Source of the DNA: Leptidea sinapis
Lineage: Eukaryota; Arthropoda; Insecta; Lepidoptera; Pieridae
DNA: 64,000 nucleotides
Direction of reading: 5' to 3'
Assembly: GCF_905404315.1 (NCBI RefSeq)
Contig: NC_066273.1
Coordinates: forward strand, 14,136,001-14,200,000
Part shown: positions 33,801-42,119 of the stretch, in pieces
Position numbering within the stretch: position 1 is the stretch's first letter
How the letters are laid out: every line of letters begins with the position of its first letter
Notes under the pieces: generated by a model
The model's database searches: none
Told to the model about the DNA's origin: nothing
Seen by the model: the letters and a program-made list of their open reading frames with translations, nothing else
Program-made: the position numbers and the translations under genes

Positions 33801-35164
33801 ATTCAGTCTAAATATAATTTTGTAACGTGTAAATAGAAAAATAATATAATACTAAACATCAAAAAGCTAGAGATACACGTCCACTTATGTATAAGTGTAA
33901 AGTAGAGCGATCACAATTGCGTTAGCGAATACTGTTTAAGTCGGAGTGGTAAGTTAGGTCGGGGGTGAGAGGGGGCGGGAGTGAGGGTCGGGGTCGGGAG
34001 CCGGGGCGCTACACGCGGTAAGAGTAGTGGCGGTAGGTGGTGCCGTACGGCAGACGGCCGCTGCTGGTCGACGAGTAGGAGTAGCCGCCCGGGCCGCCCA
34101 GGTTGCTGGAGCGCTCGCTGGAGTACGAGTAGCCCCCGGGGCCGCTGCCCGCGCGGCGTTCCACCGTGCTGCTGTAGGAGGAGCGCTGCGGCGCGGAGCC
34201 CGCGCCCGAGCGCTCCGACGTGCTGTTGTACGAGTACGAGTACTGCTCCTCGGCGCGGCGCGGCAGCGTCTCGCGGTCCACCACCACGTAGTGGCGCGGC
34301 GTCTGCAACAACCGCGCCCTTAGCACCGGCCACTCACCCGCGGCAGACCGCCCTCGCACCCGCCGCGACCGACCCTAGCGAAAGCGACACACGACAGACT
34401 ACGGGCGAGCACCGATCAGTAGGACGCGTAGTTGCTGTAGAAGACGTGGCGGTGCGGCGAGACCTGCGGCCGGCCGTGCGCCTGCGCCAGCACCACGTCC
34501 ATGTGGTCGCGCGGCGTGCCCAGCGGGTCGGCCTCGTACGCACGCTCCCGCTGCCCCACCAGAGCCAGCACGCGCGCGCGCGTCTGCTCGCGGGGGGACA
34601 CGTAGGGCGCGAGCGGCGCCAGCTTCGACTCCGGTTTCGGCGGGATATTCTGTCGCGTCACCGGCTCGAGGACCGAGGCCCGGCCGCCCGGCCGCCCCTT
34701 GCGCCCGAACGCCGTCACGGGGTCCGGCACGAGACTCGGCCGCGGCACGAAAGGCACCTTCTCCCAGTCTCCCGCCCGCTGCAAGCGTAGAATTCCCCGT
34801 TATTGGGCGGGCGGCGGCTCCAGACGCGGCTATATTTGGCGCGCGCGGCAACTCTCATATCCGAGATACGTTTTATTGCAATTCGACCCACATGCGAAAC
34901 GAAAACAACTGATGGACTCCTAGCTAATCGAATGTCCGACTACATCACCGGGGTATGAAGCAAATTTTATAAGCTCTATTTAAAATGTTATATCGACTAT
35001 TTGTGAAGGGTTTGGGTCGTGTGGTGCGAGGGCGTCCGGCTCCCGGGGATTCGATGGAGCGAGGTTCACGCTCAACGGGTATTACAAAGCAAAAAACTCA
35101 CCGTCACGCTGTAGTTGGACCTGTAAGGCCGACGCGTCGTATAAAAGTCACTTTCGTAAACCAT
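15694..35164 (-). CDS. Large insect Glu/Ala-rich cytoskeletal (probably muscle) protein gene, 11 coding exons, alternative end
   Basis: Exons on the minus strand: 35164-35102, 34778-34464, 25153-24959, 23713-23601, 21682-21546, 21364-21203, 19987-19704, 19152-19107, 17909-17436, 16916-16807 and 15838-15694. All have GT/AG borders and compatible phases (0,0,0,2,1,1,2,0,0,2). The product would be about 680 residues. It has an Arg/Tyr/Pro-rich N-terminal half starting MVYESDFYTTRRPY, a Pro/Ala linker, a long (AEEARL)n charged helix and an acidic tail (SDDENAEPDVTDEE). An alternative terminal exon (34302-34009) can follow exon 2. I recognise no catalytic domain. The layout suggests a myofibril- or cytoskeleton-associated protein. 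Exon 7 holds an in-frame TGA and needs a frame change. Linking exon 2 to exon 3 across a 9.3-kb intron rests on phase only. Confidence 0.75.
16026..16336 (+). repeat. ~300-bp SINE-like repeat, family S1, copy b
   Basis: Plus-strand full-length copy in the intron between exons 11 and 10. It begins GAGAGGCTCCTTTGCACAGG and ends CGTCCCTTATTTTCATAAAAAAA. It is the best reference copy for the family in this window. Confidence 0.82.
16480..16565 (-). repeat. Dispersed repeat fragment, copy 2 (partner at 9995-10075)
   Basis: The reverse complement reads ATTACTGAATCTGCCACATG ... AAAGTAGAGCTCGTGCGAAG, matching the first copy over about 80 bases. Confidence 0.5.
16807..16916 (-). CDS. Cytoskeletal gene exon 10
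   Basis: The exon has 110 bases, with acceptor CTTCCAG and donor GTAAGG. It encodes AAELAEIARQESELAAARLEE then LSRSGSAADVIDEETK, continuing the charged helix and adding a Ser-rich hinge. It enters in phase 0 and leaves in phase 2. Confidence 0.78.
17132..17252. repeat. Imperfect ~120-bp palindrome (MITE-like)
   Basis: The left arm AATAGTATGTGCAACC...GTTGTCGAATACCCA mirrors the right arm TGGGCATTCGACAAC...TTGTACAATATACTATT when complemented. The centre (CACGAGCGAA...TTTCGCTTTCGTG) is itself a hairpin. It lies in intron 9 of the large gene and resembles a short foldback or MITE. Confidence 0.55.
17436..17909 (-). CDS. Cytoskeletal gene exon 9: (AEEARL)n charged-helix repeat
   Basis: The exon has 474 bases, exactly 158 codons in phase 0/0, with acceptor TTTTAACAG and donor GTGCG. 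It encodes EEAAESKRAAEEARKAEEE and then a run of near-identical six-residue units (AEEARL with K/R, A/E and I/Q variants), ending EELERQAQEDREAELARQ. A six-residue period with alternating acid and base pairs suits a single alpha-helix or coiled coil. At DNA level it is an 18-bp minisatellite, so copy number may vary. Confidence 0.85.
18654..18720 (+). repeat. Truncated S1 repeat fragment
   Basis: AGGAGGCTCTTTTGCACAGG followed by two tandem CCGGCTAGAT segments matches the first ~60 bases of family S1. The rest is missing. Confidence 0.55.
18785..19008 (+). mobile_element. 5'-truncated LINE tail, same family as 5604-8690
   Basis: The plus-strand copy of the 3' end holds GAATGAGCTTCCTTGTGTGG, GTACCTTCAAAAAAAGCGCC, GATTCCTCTGGTGTTG and TGATCACTTAACACC before an A-run at ~19003. 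It contains a small internal duplication (AAGGAAGGTGTA... CTCCTTAAAGG). Confidence 0.75.
19107..19152 (-). CDS. Cytoskeletal gene exon 8 (46 bases)
   Basis: The acceptor TTTTTGTAG precedes 19152 and the donor GTATAT follows 19107. It completes a Lys codon and encodes ALKEEAKREAERKAQ, a charged helix that links exons 7 and 9. It is too short for ORF detection and was found by phase and composition. Confidence 0.75.
19704..19987 (-). CDS. Cytoskeletal gene exon 7 (Pro/Ala linker; in-frame TGA and frame break)
   Basis: The acceptor TTCTGCAG precedes 19987 and the donor GTAAGT follows 19704. In the phase set by exon 6 the exon reads VANGVNYA, TGA (19964-19962), then a protein-like Pro-rich stretch YIPPLATVTTGPLPPRSEAA. 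It must then move one base to enter MEDPGVELKAAKAEREARF... (from 19855), which feeds exon 8. The alternative frame across 19960-19860 (HHWPLLLRDRCRRAV) looks unlike protein. Exon length 284 is one base off the consistent value. Either the TGA ends a short isoform or is read through, and the shift is an allele or sequence error. Confidence 0.6.
19988..21202. other. Intron between exons 7 and 6
   Basis: No coding sequence is supported. It contains a GC-rich island (20640-20760) with a perfect 16-bp hairpin, listed separately. Confidence 0.45.
20644..20677. repeat. Perfect 16-bp inverted repeat with 2-base loop
   Basis: GCGGGCGCAAGCGGAC, then CT, then the exact complement. It sits in a GC-rich patch within an AT-rich intron. 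It could form a strong RNA or DNA hairpin. Function unknown. Confidence 0.8.
21203..21364 (-). CDS. Cytoskeletal gene exon 6
   Basis: The exon has 162 bases, phase 1 in and 1 out, with acceptor GCTCACCAG and donor GTACCT. It encodes YSGSKAFSNRRPLYKELSI and RDDVNLLSFYAKNRLAASGL, ending AVENATG. Two earlier AG choices run into stops, so this acceptor is the only one that keeps the frame. Confidence 0.75.
21546..21682 (-). CDS. Cytoskeletal gene exon 5
   Basis: The exon has 137 bases, with acceptor AATTTCAG and donor GTATTT. It encodes YSYGEPVPYRFSSDAYIAKL, LLPLRSVADNINHISYYHEP and AKKFT. It is rich in Tyr/Pro/Ser and has no recognised domain. Confidence 0.8.
21683..23600. other. Intron between exons 5 and 4
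   Basis: AT-rich, with T-runs and short chance ORFs on both strands. No gene, repeat partner or RNA was recognised. Confidence 0.45.
23601..23713 (-). CDS. Cytoskeletal gene exon 4
   Basis: The exon has 113 bases, with acceptor ATTTCAG and donor GTGAGT. It encodes AFEDETRRIRADTASLLLRA and RSAAPRAKTLAPLDTIYS, joining exon 5 through a Ser codon split TC|G. Confidence 0.82.
23714..24958. other. Intron between exons 4 and 3
   Basis: It holds a LINE tail (24560-24925). A 71-codon plus-strand ORF (24290-24505) has no recognised motif and is regarded as chance or old repeat. Confidence 0.4.
24560..24925 (-). mobile_element. 5'-truncated LINE tail, same family as 5604-8690
   Basis: This is the minus-strand C-terminal part of the LINE ORF (LKPADEFHLRTTRHKLGYHP, then VPSKKARTPSLKAGNA-type frames) and 3' UTR, ending in a T-run at 24547-24566 (A-tail on the minus strand). 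Its left breakpoint lies just beside coding exon 3 of the host gene. Confidence 0.78.
24959..25153 (-). CDS. Cytoskeletal gene exon 3
   Basis: The exon has 195 bases, 65 codons in phase 0/0, with acceptor AATTCCAG and donor GTATGT. It encodes AELIYRPTSRTVTRLVTYPE, PPHHVVRVRVRPSVILRELD and RIAYRRRPALAVSALDDYYR. It is basic, with Tyr/Arg and PEPP motifs and high GC. It can follow exon 2 in frame. Confidence 0.8.
27736..27761 (+). repeat. Short dispersed motif shared with 3509-3536
   Basis: GGCAGAGCCATGCAGC with a preceding A/G-rich run. See the partner entry. Confidence 0.4.
28573..28710 (-). mobile_element. Very short LINE tail, same family as 5604-8690
   Basis: It contains ACGAGCGTACGGGTCACCTG, TGATCACCGCCGCCCACATT and AGGAAGGTGTACGCGCTTTT. 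Only ~140 bases of the 3' end are present, a strongly 5'-truncated insertion. Confidence 0.75.
29110..30165 (+). pseudogene. Mariner transposase relic (irritans-like), split by a SINE-like insertion
   Basis: The N-terminal part (29119-29346) reads VYSWFSESRCGRDHL ... GTGMSQMQNILHVNL, which fits the HTH and linker of irritans-type mariners. The C-terminal part (29811-30080) reads FTLENQRTVSAHWYLNK, HHDNASSHFAKE in another frame (second catalytic Asp), then IELMTHSPHSPNVAP. Between them lies the SINE-like repeat 29432-29612. Many indels make it inactive. The catalytic TGDETW region is not recognisable. Confidence 0.65.
29432..29612 (+). repeat. SINE/LINE-tail repeat inserted in a mariner relic
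   Basis: This plus-strand copy of the family at 10167-10306 ends with AATAAACTGATTTTGATTTG, a simple-sequence tail typical of retroposition. Confidence 0.72.
30985..31560 (+). repeat. Degenerate tandem repeat, three units of about 180-207 bp
   Basis: The word GTTATAAACCATGAGCCCGT (with variants) recurs at 30987, 31163 and 31370. AGCATAATATYCTCCTRAAA recurs at 31119 and 31310. GCTAGC followed by AATG/ATGATGCC and CTAGCAGAT recurs about 70-80 bases after each core. The order is the same in each unit. The third unit is shortened. A related flank begins at 30922 (ATTATTTCCTGAAACTATCC). Confidence 0.7.
32331..33076. mobile_element. MITE-like element with ~24-bp terminal inverted repeats
   Basis: The left end GCCGATTTTTCTATCCTCAG is mirrored by the right end, which complements to GCCGATTTTTCAATCCTCAG. 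Similarity continues with TAA...AGATAA. Possible TTA duplications flank it. No transposase is present. A perfect 20-bp-arm hairpin lies inside (32821-32864). Confidence 0.6.
32821..32864. repeat. Perfect inverted repeat, 20-bp arms, ATAA loop
   Basis: TCCTTTGACCTTTCTCTATC is followed by ATAA and then its exact complement, inside the MITE-like unit. Confidence 0.85.
33420..33448. repeat. Perfect 12-bp inverted repeat
   Basis: GGATTAGTAAGG, loop ACATA, CCTTACTAATCC. A small hairpin of unknown meaning. Confidence 0.7.
34009..34302 (-). CDS. Cytoskeletal gene alternative terminal exon (Tyr/Ser/Gly-rich tail)
   Basis: The acceptor GGTTGTTGCAG precedes 34302, in phase 0 like exon 2's donor, so it can directly follow exon 2 as a 97-residue tail. 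It reads TPRHYVVVDRETLPRRAEEQ and then repeated YSYS blocks separated by Ser/Gly/Arg, ending YSYRV, TAG. GC content is far above the surroundings. The resulting short isoform would have ~223 residues. Use as the only 3' end of a separate gene cannot be excluded. Confidence 0.72.
   Translation of the reverse strand, partial: TPRHYVVVDRETLPRRAEEQYSYSYNSTSERSGAGSAPQRSSYSSTVERRAGSGPGGYSYSSERSSNLGGPGGYSYSSTSSGRLPYGTTYRHYSYRV
34464..34778 (-). CDS. Cytoskeletal gene exon 2
   Basis: The exon has 315 bases, 105 codons in phase 0/0, with acceptor CGCTTGCAG and donor CAG|GTCTCG. It encodes RAGDWEKVPFVPRPSLVPDP, VTAFGRKGRPGG, VSPREQTRARVLALVGQRER and HMDVVLAQAHGRPQ. If the donor is not used, translation continues 16 residues (VSPHRHVFYSNYASY) to a stop at 34416, a possible retained-intron isoform. 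Confidence 0.82.
35102..35164 (-). CDS. Cytoskeletal gene exon 1 (start codon)
   Basis: The ATG in a good context (CAACCATGG) gives MVYESDFYTTRRPYRSNYSVT, 21 codons, then the donor GTGAGT in phase 0. The motif MVYESDFYTTRRPY is one I associate with insect cytoskeletal proteins, which supports the start. The promoter lies to the right of 35165. Confidence 0.85.
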
Positions 35165-35929
35165 GGTTGCTGCTCGATTTCGTTCGACTGAATCCCGCGA
35201 CGGTTTGATCTCGACTGGCGAGCCATGAGAGCTCACCGCTGGCAAGCTGAAGCCGACCTTATTTTTAGATCACTGTCATTGCAATTTTCACGTCATTCCT
35301 CCTCGGCTTTTCTTCGAGTTTCCAAAACAACTAAATGTGATGTCATAATATTTGGGTTAAGGATAATCATACTTTATGAAATATGCCAGAACAAAACGTA
35401 TTAAAATAACTGAGACTCACCTTAAATATATTTGATCTCGTTTGTGTTAGTCATAGCTTTTTATTATATCTAATCTTAAACTAACGAGTTGTTCATGAAA
35501 TAAACATTTTTTCCCAACTTTAATAATGAAGAACAATTTAAAAAACTACAAGTCAGTCTCGTAAGTACAAAATATTATAATGCCTTTTTGAAAAAGAACA
35601 TTTTTTATTTGTAACTCATGGAATTCTGGAACGCACTGGAGGGGCGATCGACGCCCCGATATCTAATAATTCTTCCAGAAATTTTGATACCATTCCAAGA
35701 AGATTTTGAATATCTTGAAGACGCTGGGCTGGTTGGATGACCAACCAGCCTGCCAGCATGCACGCAAAATATACCTAATTAATGAGGTTTATTGCGAAAA
35801 TAGGAACCCCCCTTACGATACCATATTATATCTACCAATTGTTTTTTGCCGTTTTTTCCATAAGTATGCCTCAAGGAAATTTTCTGGGATCAAGTTGTAA
35901 AAGCATATATCTACATCGCCGGACAAAAG
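35165..35929. other. Upstream of the cytoskeletal gene, no coding sequence confirmed
   Basis: This includes the 5' UTR and promoter (not resolved). ORFs at 35706-36045 (plus) have no convincing motif. Confidence 0.35.
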
Positions 35930-36170
35930 ACTTACTAACTCGACTTAACCGAGTAGTAGACATGTTTATTTTTGTTCCTGGTGTTTACATTGTGCCTATA
36001 AACAAACATAACACTATCAATAATATATTGAGATGCAACAGTTAAAATAAACTTAATTCCTTTAAATTTTTCTCTGAATTCTTTAGGACCTAGGTTATAA
36101 ATAGCGCGAATAGCCCTTTTTTGCAGCACAGCACATAACTTCGGTAGGACATAATACTATGAAAATAACT
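35930..36170 (-). pseudogene. LINE C-terminal fragment (same family as 54690-55320)
   Basis: LQKRAIRAIYNLGPKEFREK followed by KFILTVASQYIIDSVMF and NVNTRNKNK matches the LINE piece at 54.8 kb (PQKRAIHAIYNLVPQEPLRA) and at 44.9 kb. It is truncated at both sides. Confidence 0.7.
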
Positions 36171-36770
36171 AAAGTAAACTAGTCGCGCCGTGTTTATGTC
36201 AGATAATTATGAAATCTTTTTAATTGTGAATTCAATATTATTTGCCAATCTTTCAATATGGGTGCCTTATTGTAATTTGAAATCCTGAGTAATGCCAAGA
36301 AATATAGCAGAATCCACCGGTTGTATCACCTATACATATAAAAATAACATTAACAATTTTTGAAATTTGGCGCGGTAAATTTTATGTCATATTTAGTTTT
36401 ATTGCTATTTAACACTAACTAATTAACTTCGTGTCAATAGACGTGCAAATATTTTAATGTCATTATTAATATTATGAATTAATAATCGGTCTATTGAATG
36501 TTACATTACCTTAAAATGAGATAATATTATAACACTAATATATGTAGGTACTACATGTACATATAGGTACTAAACATAGGTAAAGTTGTGCAGGTAACTA
36601 GTATGGATGAAACGTCTTGTAGGTACCTAATAAAATCTCCTTGGCTAACAGTACCAACTACGTGTATCGGGCTAGTTTTGATGAATTAAAAAGGTAACAT
36701 TTCACAAAAAGAAACAAAATAATAAAATGTGGTTTCCTTCCTTCAGTTGTTTTCAATTTTTTTTTCTGTC
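36171..36770. other. Intergenic, no feature recognised
   Basis: AT-rich with TAGGTAC-type words. No ORF, repeat partner or RNA was seen. Confidence 0.4.
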
Positions 36771-36990
36771 AAAATCAGTGAATGTTATGAAGAAATTCGA
36801 TACTTTATCAAAAAAGGCAGTATTATAATGCAGTAAGTGTACCAAGTACAAATTTGGCTTAAGCGTTTTCAATCCGGGTATTTTGATGTCAAAGATGCAC
36901 CTCGCTCTAGTCGGCCTGTTGCAGATAAAATAGACGCCATTTTTGGGAAAGTAGAGCATAATCGTCATATCAGTTGTTACGATATAGCTT
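36771..36990 (+). pseudogene. Mariner N-terminal relic (cecropia/SETMAR-like)
   Basis: The plus strand reads YEEIRYFIKKG and, after a stop, WLKRFQSGYFDVKDAPRSSR, PVADKIDAIFGKVEHNRHIS and CYDIA before a stop. This is the HTH and linker of a mariner transposase. The catalytic domain is absent. It is a different lineage from the 29 and 53 kb mariners. Confidence 0.72.
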
Positions 36991-37549
36991 AAACTACTAG
37001 TCCTAGTTATTGGTCATTTTTGGTATACACGTAAGATGGTCACCACGTAAAATTATCATTACATTAGTATGGAATATCGTTTCCAAAGTTCTTGCAGTGG
37101 CTGACATTAAACTTACTTAACATTATATTATGGACACTTTATTTTGAATGACAAAATGTAGAACATTATACGACCACACACGCCTGTCTGTCGACGTGTC
37201 AAGGTAAGTACATCGAATTCGAGGCCAATCATACCAGTGAACTATTTTTTTTAGGTTTTTGTATTTATTAATCAGAACTTTGAATATTTATTGAGATATT
37301 TCACATCTTTCACACGCAACATAACATATTTTTTAAGAGCTCCCGAGGGTACGCGATACGAATTTTATGCGGAGTAAGTCGCGAAACGCGGGTAAAAGCT
37401 AGTAAAGAATTATAAAGAGATAAAGTATCCCAGCAACATTTTCATGTAAAATGTTGCCAACACAAGACCATATGACCTACACGGTCAAAAAGTTATCAGA
37501 TCTACAAGGCCTAACATCCCAAGTTCTACACCTTAGTCAATATATGTGA
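36991..37549. other. Intergenic, repeat-like debris
   Basis: The string CGAAACGCGGGTAAAAGCTAGT at 37381-37403 looks like a common repeat end, but no partner was found in the window. Confidence 0.3.
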
Positions 37550-38060
37550 CTTGGCGGCATCGTTATTACAAGAACTATCGCTTAACAGAAAAGTAATGAA
37601 CGAGTACAGTAGTAGTACGAAATATATTTGTCACCTCACGCCGATACGAAAATATATATTTCGAGAAAAGGTAAGTAGTGCCCTTGCCCTTCGCTTGGCT
37701 TGTCTTGGTGGAGGCTTTATCGTACCTCGAGAAACAGAATTTAAAAGTATTTTTACCATTAGAAAGTTGTATTTCTGCAACAGCATGTAACTGGTTTACT
37801 AGCTATCTCCATGGACGCAAGCAGTGGGTCGTTGCAGCTAACATAATATCGTCATCTGTAGCGTTACTGCTGGTGTACCCCAGGGCGGAGTTTTGTCTCC
37901 TCTACTATTTTCTGTATTTATAAATAATATTACTCATCGTTTAACTTCTCTATATTATCACTTGTACGCAGACGACCTCCATCTTTACACTCAATGTACA
38001 GGTAATGCCCTTAACAGTAAAAACGACTTTTTAAATGTGAAACTAAAGCTCACTATGCAT
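37550..38060 (+). pseudogene. LINE reverse transcriptase relic
   Basis: Frames 37678-37923 and 37893-38156 read ATACNWFTSYLHGRKQWVVA, then MSPLLFSVFINNITH and YADDLHLYTQ, covering RT motifs around the catalytic YADD with two frame shifts. It is cut off at 38066 by an S1 repeat insertion. Confidence 0.75.
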
Positions 38061-38067
38061 GTAAGAG

Positions 38068-38313
38068 CCAGTGGGAAGCTCTTTTGCACAGGATGCTGTC
38101 TAGATTATGTGTACCACAACGGCGCCTATTTCTGCCATGAAGCAGTAATGTGTTAGCATCATTGTGTTTCGGTCTGAAGGGCGCCGTAGCTAGTGAAATT
38201 ACTGGGCAAAGGAGACTTAACATCTAGTGCCGCTCATAATTTTTACACGAATCCTGAGCGGCACTGCACTGTAATGGGCAATCAAGCGTCCTGCTCGTCT
38301 CGTCCCTAAATGT
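38068..38313 (+). repeat. SINE-like repeat, family S1, copy c
   Basis: The plus-strand copy starts GCCAGTGGGAAGCTCTTTTG and ends CTGCTCGTCTCGTCCCTAAA. It lacks ~50 bases compared with copy b. It interrupts the LINE RT relic. Confidence 0.78.
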
Positions 38314-38409
38314 GATAAAGAAAAAACTATTCCGCTTGGTAACTTTGCATCACGACAGCGCCATTGTGAATTTCATTCGGTATGTGTTCATAAGGTGGTG
38401 AAAAAAACA

Positions 38410-38915
38410 ACTATATTATGAACTATATACTGAGAGATCATTATATTATAATCATGATGCATCTTTTCTCGAGTAGGTATGTTAAAATATACTCTCAATT
38501 ATTTAAAAAAGTTTGTTCTATTGCAAAGTCTATGCATACCAGACAAATAATTAAAAATGCACCAAACAAAGTAAAGATGACCTGGAATGTTATTAACTGG
38601 GAATCTGGAAGAGTGAAAGACCGCAACATTGAATACAATCTATCAATAAACAATACAATAATTGAATCAGAGCAGGAAGTTGCTTCTGCTTTTGAGATTT
38701 TTTTTTCTGACATTTCAGTCTCTATCACAAACACTCTTGTCTCTTCCACCAGCAATGCTGAGTCGTTCAACAATGGATGTAGGTGTTGAAGTGATCAAGA
38801 ATAATATATTCTTGACAATGTTATCTATGTACATACGCATATAAGTATGTGAATCTGCTAGAAACTGTCATAACCATAATGTTAGCACCAGGGACAAACA
38901 TAAACTTATAATTAA
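38410..38915 (+). pseudogene. LINE fragments: endonuclease-RT linker and C-terminal piece
   Basis: The ORF 38418-38789 (KKVCSIAKSMHTRQIIKNAP, TWNVINWESGRV, EIFFSDISVSIT) looks like the linker before RT. It is followed near 38795-38910 by a C-terminal-like stretch (ARNCHNHN, STRDKHKL) seen in the 54.8-kb family. The RT between them is absent, so this is an internally deleted copy. Confidence 0.5.
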
Positions 38916-39118
38916 TATAATAATAATAATTCTTTATTGCAGGCATAAAATCCCATACACAATATTGAGTCGTACAAATAAAATAGTATACAAATTCAAT
39001 ACAAATAGTATACGTACAAATAAAATAGTATACAATACAATTATAAATTTATTTTCATTAATTATTTATCTCAGTCACATAAAAGCAAAAAGAAAACAGC
39101 TGTGTCCAAAGCTATTTT

Positions 39119-40664
39119 CTATTTGCTTCCCGATGTGTCGAGAGCCATGGCTATCAGTATCATTGGACTACGCAGGTTCTGGCCCACCACCTGGAGGATG
39201 CTGTTACACGAGCTACGCAATCTTTCCCAGAAGGAAGGTATACGAGCTCTTATGACAGCAAAGAAATAGGGCATTCCCGCCTCAGCAAACATGCCCGACG
39301 CGCTGCAGTACCGCGGTAACTTCATAAGAATGCGATATGCATCATTATATTGCACCCTTATGGTGCTGAAGGACGCCCTCTCGTATCGGTAACGGTAACT
39401 GGCAGGTATAGAAACACTGGCAGTATGCCCTGAAGAGGGTGCCCTTCACTTCATCACTGTATTTAGCAAATCTGCGCGCGAGCATGTTGCACCGAACCGA
39501 CAATGACCGCCTTTCCCGCTCCATGTCGAGATCGTCCTTGCGATCGTCAGTGACAATGTGTCCAAGGTATTTGAACTGCTCAACAACCCGAACCTCTGTT
39601 CCATTCAAATACACTTCGGGAACTCTCTCCGGACCCTTTCTCGCTTTGAAAACAAGCATCTTCGTCTTCGTGACATTGTACTTCAGTCCGTGAGAGTTGG
39701 CATAACTCTCACAGACTGACAATAACTTTCTGAGACCTTTGATCGACGGGCTAAGGAGCACCATATCGTCCGCATAGCTCAGGTTGTTAAAGCAAACACC
39801 ATCGATATGGCAGCCGACTCCAGTGCTCCTCAGCCCGCCTATCAGGTCGTTAACGTACACGTTAAAAAGGTCCGGAGAGGTTAGTCCACCCTGACGAACC
39901 CCGCATTCTGACCTATAGGCATCAGAGGTCGTGTCGCCCCACCTCACATGATTCGTTTGTCCCCCGTACCAGTATCTCATCACCTCTACCACTGAATCAG
40001 GAACACCTGAGGCGCGCAATTTGCTCCAGAGGATTTCATAATTCACTAGATCAAAAGCGCGGCTCAGATCCAGAAAGCAAGCATAAACAGACGTGTTACG
40101 GCTCACATAATAGTCAACTGTGTGCTTGAGGCTGACGATGGCTGAGTCTGTTGAGACGCCGGGACGGAATCCAAACTGTGCCTCATCTATACACACTTTC
40201 TGCAGTAGTTCGGGCTGCAACAGCCGCTCAAACAACTTGCCCACTACGATGCCCAGAGAAATAGGCCTATAGTTGTTAGACGAGCCCAAGTCTCCTGTTT
40301 TGCACTTGACGATTGGCACAACAACTATTTTCATGAGAGGATCAGGTAGGTATGCATGCTTCACACATAAATTGTAAAGCACACATAGCTTAGACCACAG
40401 GACCTCACCCGCATATAGAATGTGCTCTATACTAAGATCGTCATGGCCTGGAGACTTGCCCCGCTTCATTCCTCGAATTGCCATGGCTACATCGTCGACT
40501 GTGAACTGTACTACAGGTTTCGCAGGAACAACAAGGAAAGTTACCATCTGCGGGCTTTGTGCTGGCATCGAGTGAATTTTGAACTTCGAGGCGAATAGTT
40601 CTGCTATTTCTCTGGGCTTCTGCAAGCCATCCACAGATACAGGTAGACTATGTTTGTGTTGCAA
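39119..40664 (-). pseudogene. LINE ORF2 reverse transcriptase
   Basis: A 439-codon open frame has MKRGKSPGHDDLSIEHIL, NNYRPISLGIVVGKLFERL, ACFLDLSRAFDLVNYEIL (Asp), GVRQGGLTSPDLFNVYVND, YADDMVLLSPS (catalytic Asp pair) and a YLGHIVTDD thumb motif. It shifts frame at ~39350 into the C-terminal tail. All catalytic residues are present, but it is joined to the endonuclease only across a frame break. Confidence 0.85.
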
Positions 40665-41932
40665 TTTTTTTGTTGCATTCCAAAAATTTGGGGTTTTTTT
40701 TCTCTTCTATACATAGCCAAAATGTCCATCTTAATCATTTCCTCATTACGAACACACCATTTCACTTTATTTTTAAATACCTTTCTACTATCTAACATTC
40801 TTTCATATATGTCGCCCGTGGACGGCCTGCCACTCACTAACCAGCATTCATAAGCAAGGCGAGCCGCTTGATGACTTTCCTTGACATGGAGGTTCCATCC
40901 GGTTACAGGCTTCCGATTTTTATTTATAGGGTGCACATCTGAACATTTTACGGCACCTACTTGTAAAACGTTAATAATCCTATCGTAATATTCGTCAATA
41001 CTTTTAAAAAAGTCGTCGCTATCGCTACTTACACAACTTCTACACTCATTTATAGAATTTACACATTCATTCATACCCACCCTCTCAAGTTCACACTTAC
41101 AATATTCGTAATAACTATCTATTTGACTAACATTTCTATTACGCCAACGTATCTTATTAGCGGGCACTGCCCAGCTCTCGACTGATTTTACAATAAAACA
41201 GAGATCAATCTTACACTCCACGCACAATGGTAGGTGGTCTGATGTGTACACACCGTACATAACACTGACAGACACAATAGTGTCACGCGCCGCCTGAGTC
41301 GTCACGCAATGGTCCAACCACCTACGAGAACCGTGCGCGTCACTGACAAATGTATGTGTGTCTGAGTATATACCTAACACGTCAATGTCCACACATAAAA
41401 GTTCTTGCTCATCACAAAAAGTCAATAATTGATATCCAAACTTAGCACTAGGGTGGGCATTATAATCACCTAAAATATAAACTAGTGGAATGTCATTTTC
41501 CTCAATGATGGCACTCATCTGCGCCAAACAATCTGTAAATTCGGGAACGTTGTCTTGCTTATCAGTCGGTAAGTACACACTAAATACCATAAATGACTGT
41601 GCGCCATTGACCACTCGAATCGCTATCATCCTATCACTAGAGCAGTTCACAATAGAAACATTAGGAAACTTGGACTTTCTTCAGAGCAGCGCGAGTCCGC
41701 CGTAGGGCCGGCCCCTCAGGACCCCCGCAGAGAGGTCTACCGAGGACCAAGCCATGCAACTAAAATCTTTATCAATGGTATCCAACATTCCAAGGTCATG
41801 TGGCAAGAGCCAGGTCTCCTGTAGGGCGACTAGATCCGCTTCTCCACACAAATCCCGTATGTGTTGCATCGACGTCTTGATATTTTTACAATTAAACGTA
41901 ATCATTTTTATCGTAATGGGTGTATTATTCAT
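40604..41932 (-). pseudogene. LINE ORF2 endonuclease (one in-frame stop)
   Basis: The EEP nuclease starts ITIKMITFNCKNIKTS, with LVALQETWLLP (catalytic Glu), YILGDYNAHPSAKFG (GDxN) and YTSDHLPLCV (SDH). The TGA at 41683-41681 interrupts an otherwise continuous frame, probably a CGA to TGA change. The following linker (to 40604) runs in the same frame and then loses phase in A-rich sequence near 40660. Confidence 0.82.
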
Positions 41933-41933
41933 A

Positions 41934-42119
41934 TTAATTAGTTTTAATTACGTTAGAAAAACGTTCCCTAAACTTTCTAAAAACCAAGTCTGCGGGCCAG
42001 AACTCCGTGCTTAAAAATGTGTTCAGATTCTGTTTCGCAACAATAATCTTGAAGGACCTAAAATCCAATTCTTTCCTCTGTGGTAACATCAGAACGTCAA
42101 TAGCTTGTGCTCCCTTCAT
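41934..42119 (-). pseudogene. LINE ORF1 C-terminal fragment
   Basis: KELDFRSFKIIVAKQNL and FWPADLVFRKFRERFS resemble the end of LINE ORF1 proteins of the zinc-finger type in insects (...FKI..., FWP.G..FR.F). The stop TAA overlaps the spacing to the ORF2 ATG (TAATATG), suggesting coupled translation. Confidence 0.6.

Larger units (their letters stand above)
25154..34008. other. Long intron of the cytoskeletal gene
   Basis: 8.9 kb without a supported host exon. It holds a short LINE tail (28573-28710), a mariner relic split by a SINE-like repeat (29110-30165), a degenerate tandem repeat (30985-31560) and a MITE-like unit (32331-33076). The rest (25160-28570) is AT-rich with no recognised feature except the short motif at 27736-27761. 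Confidence 0.5.

Noticed and set aside
33981..34790. 269-codon plus-strand ORF, Arg/Ser/Ala-rich
   Set aside because: This is the antisense shadow of the GC-rich exons 2 and terminal. Its length comes from base composition.
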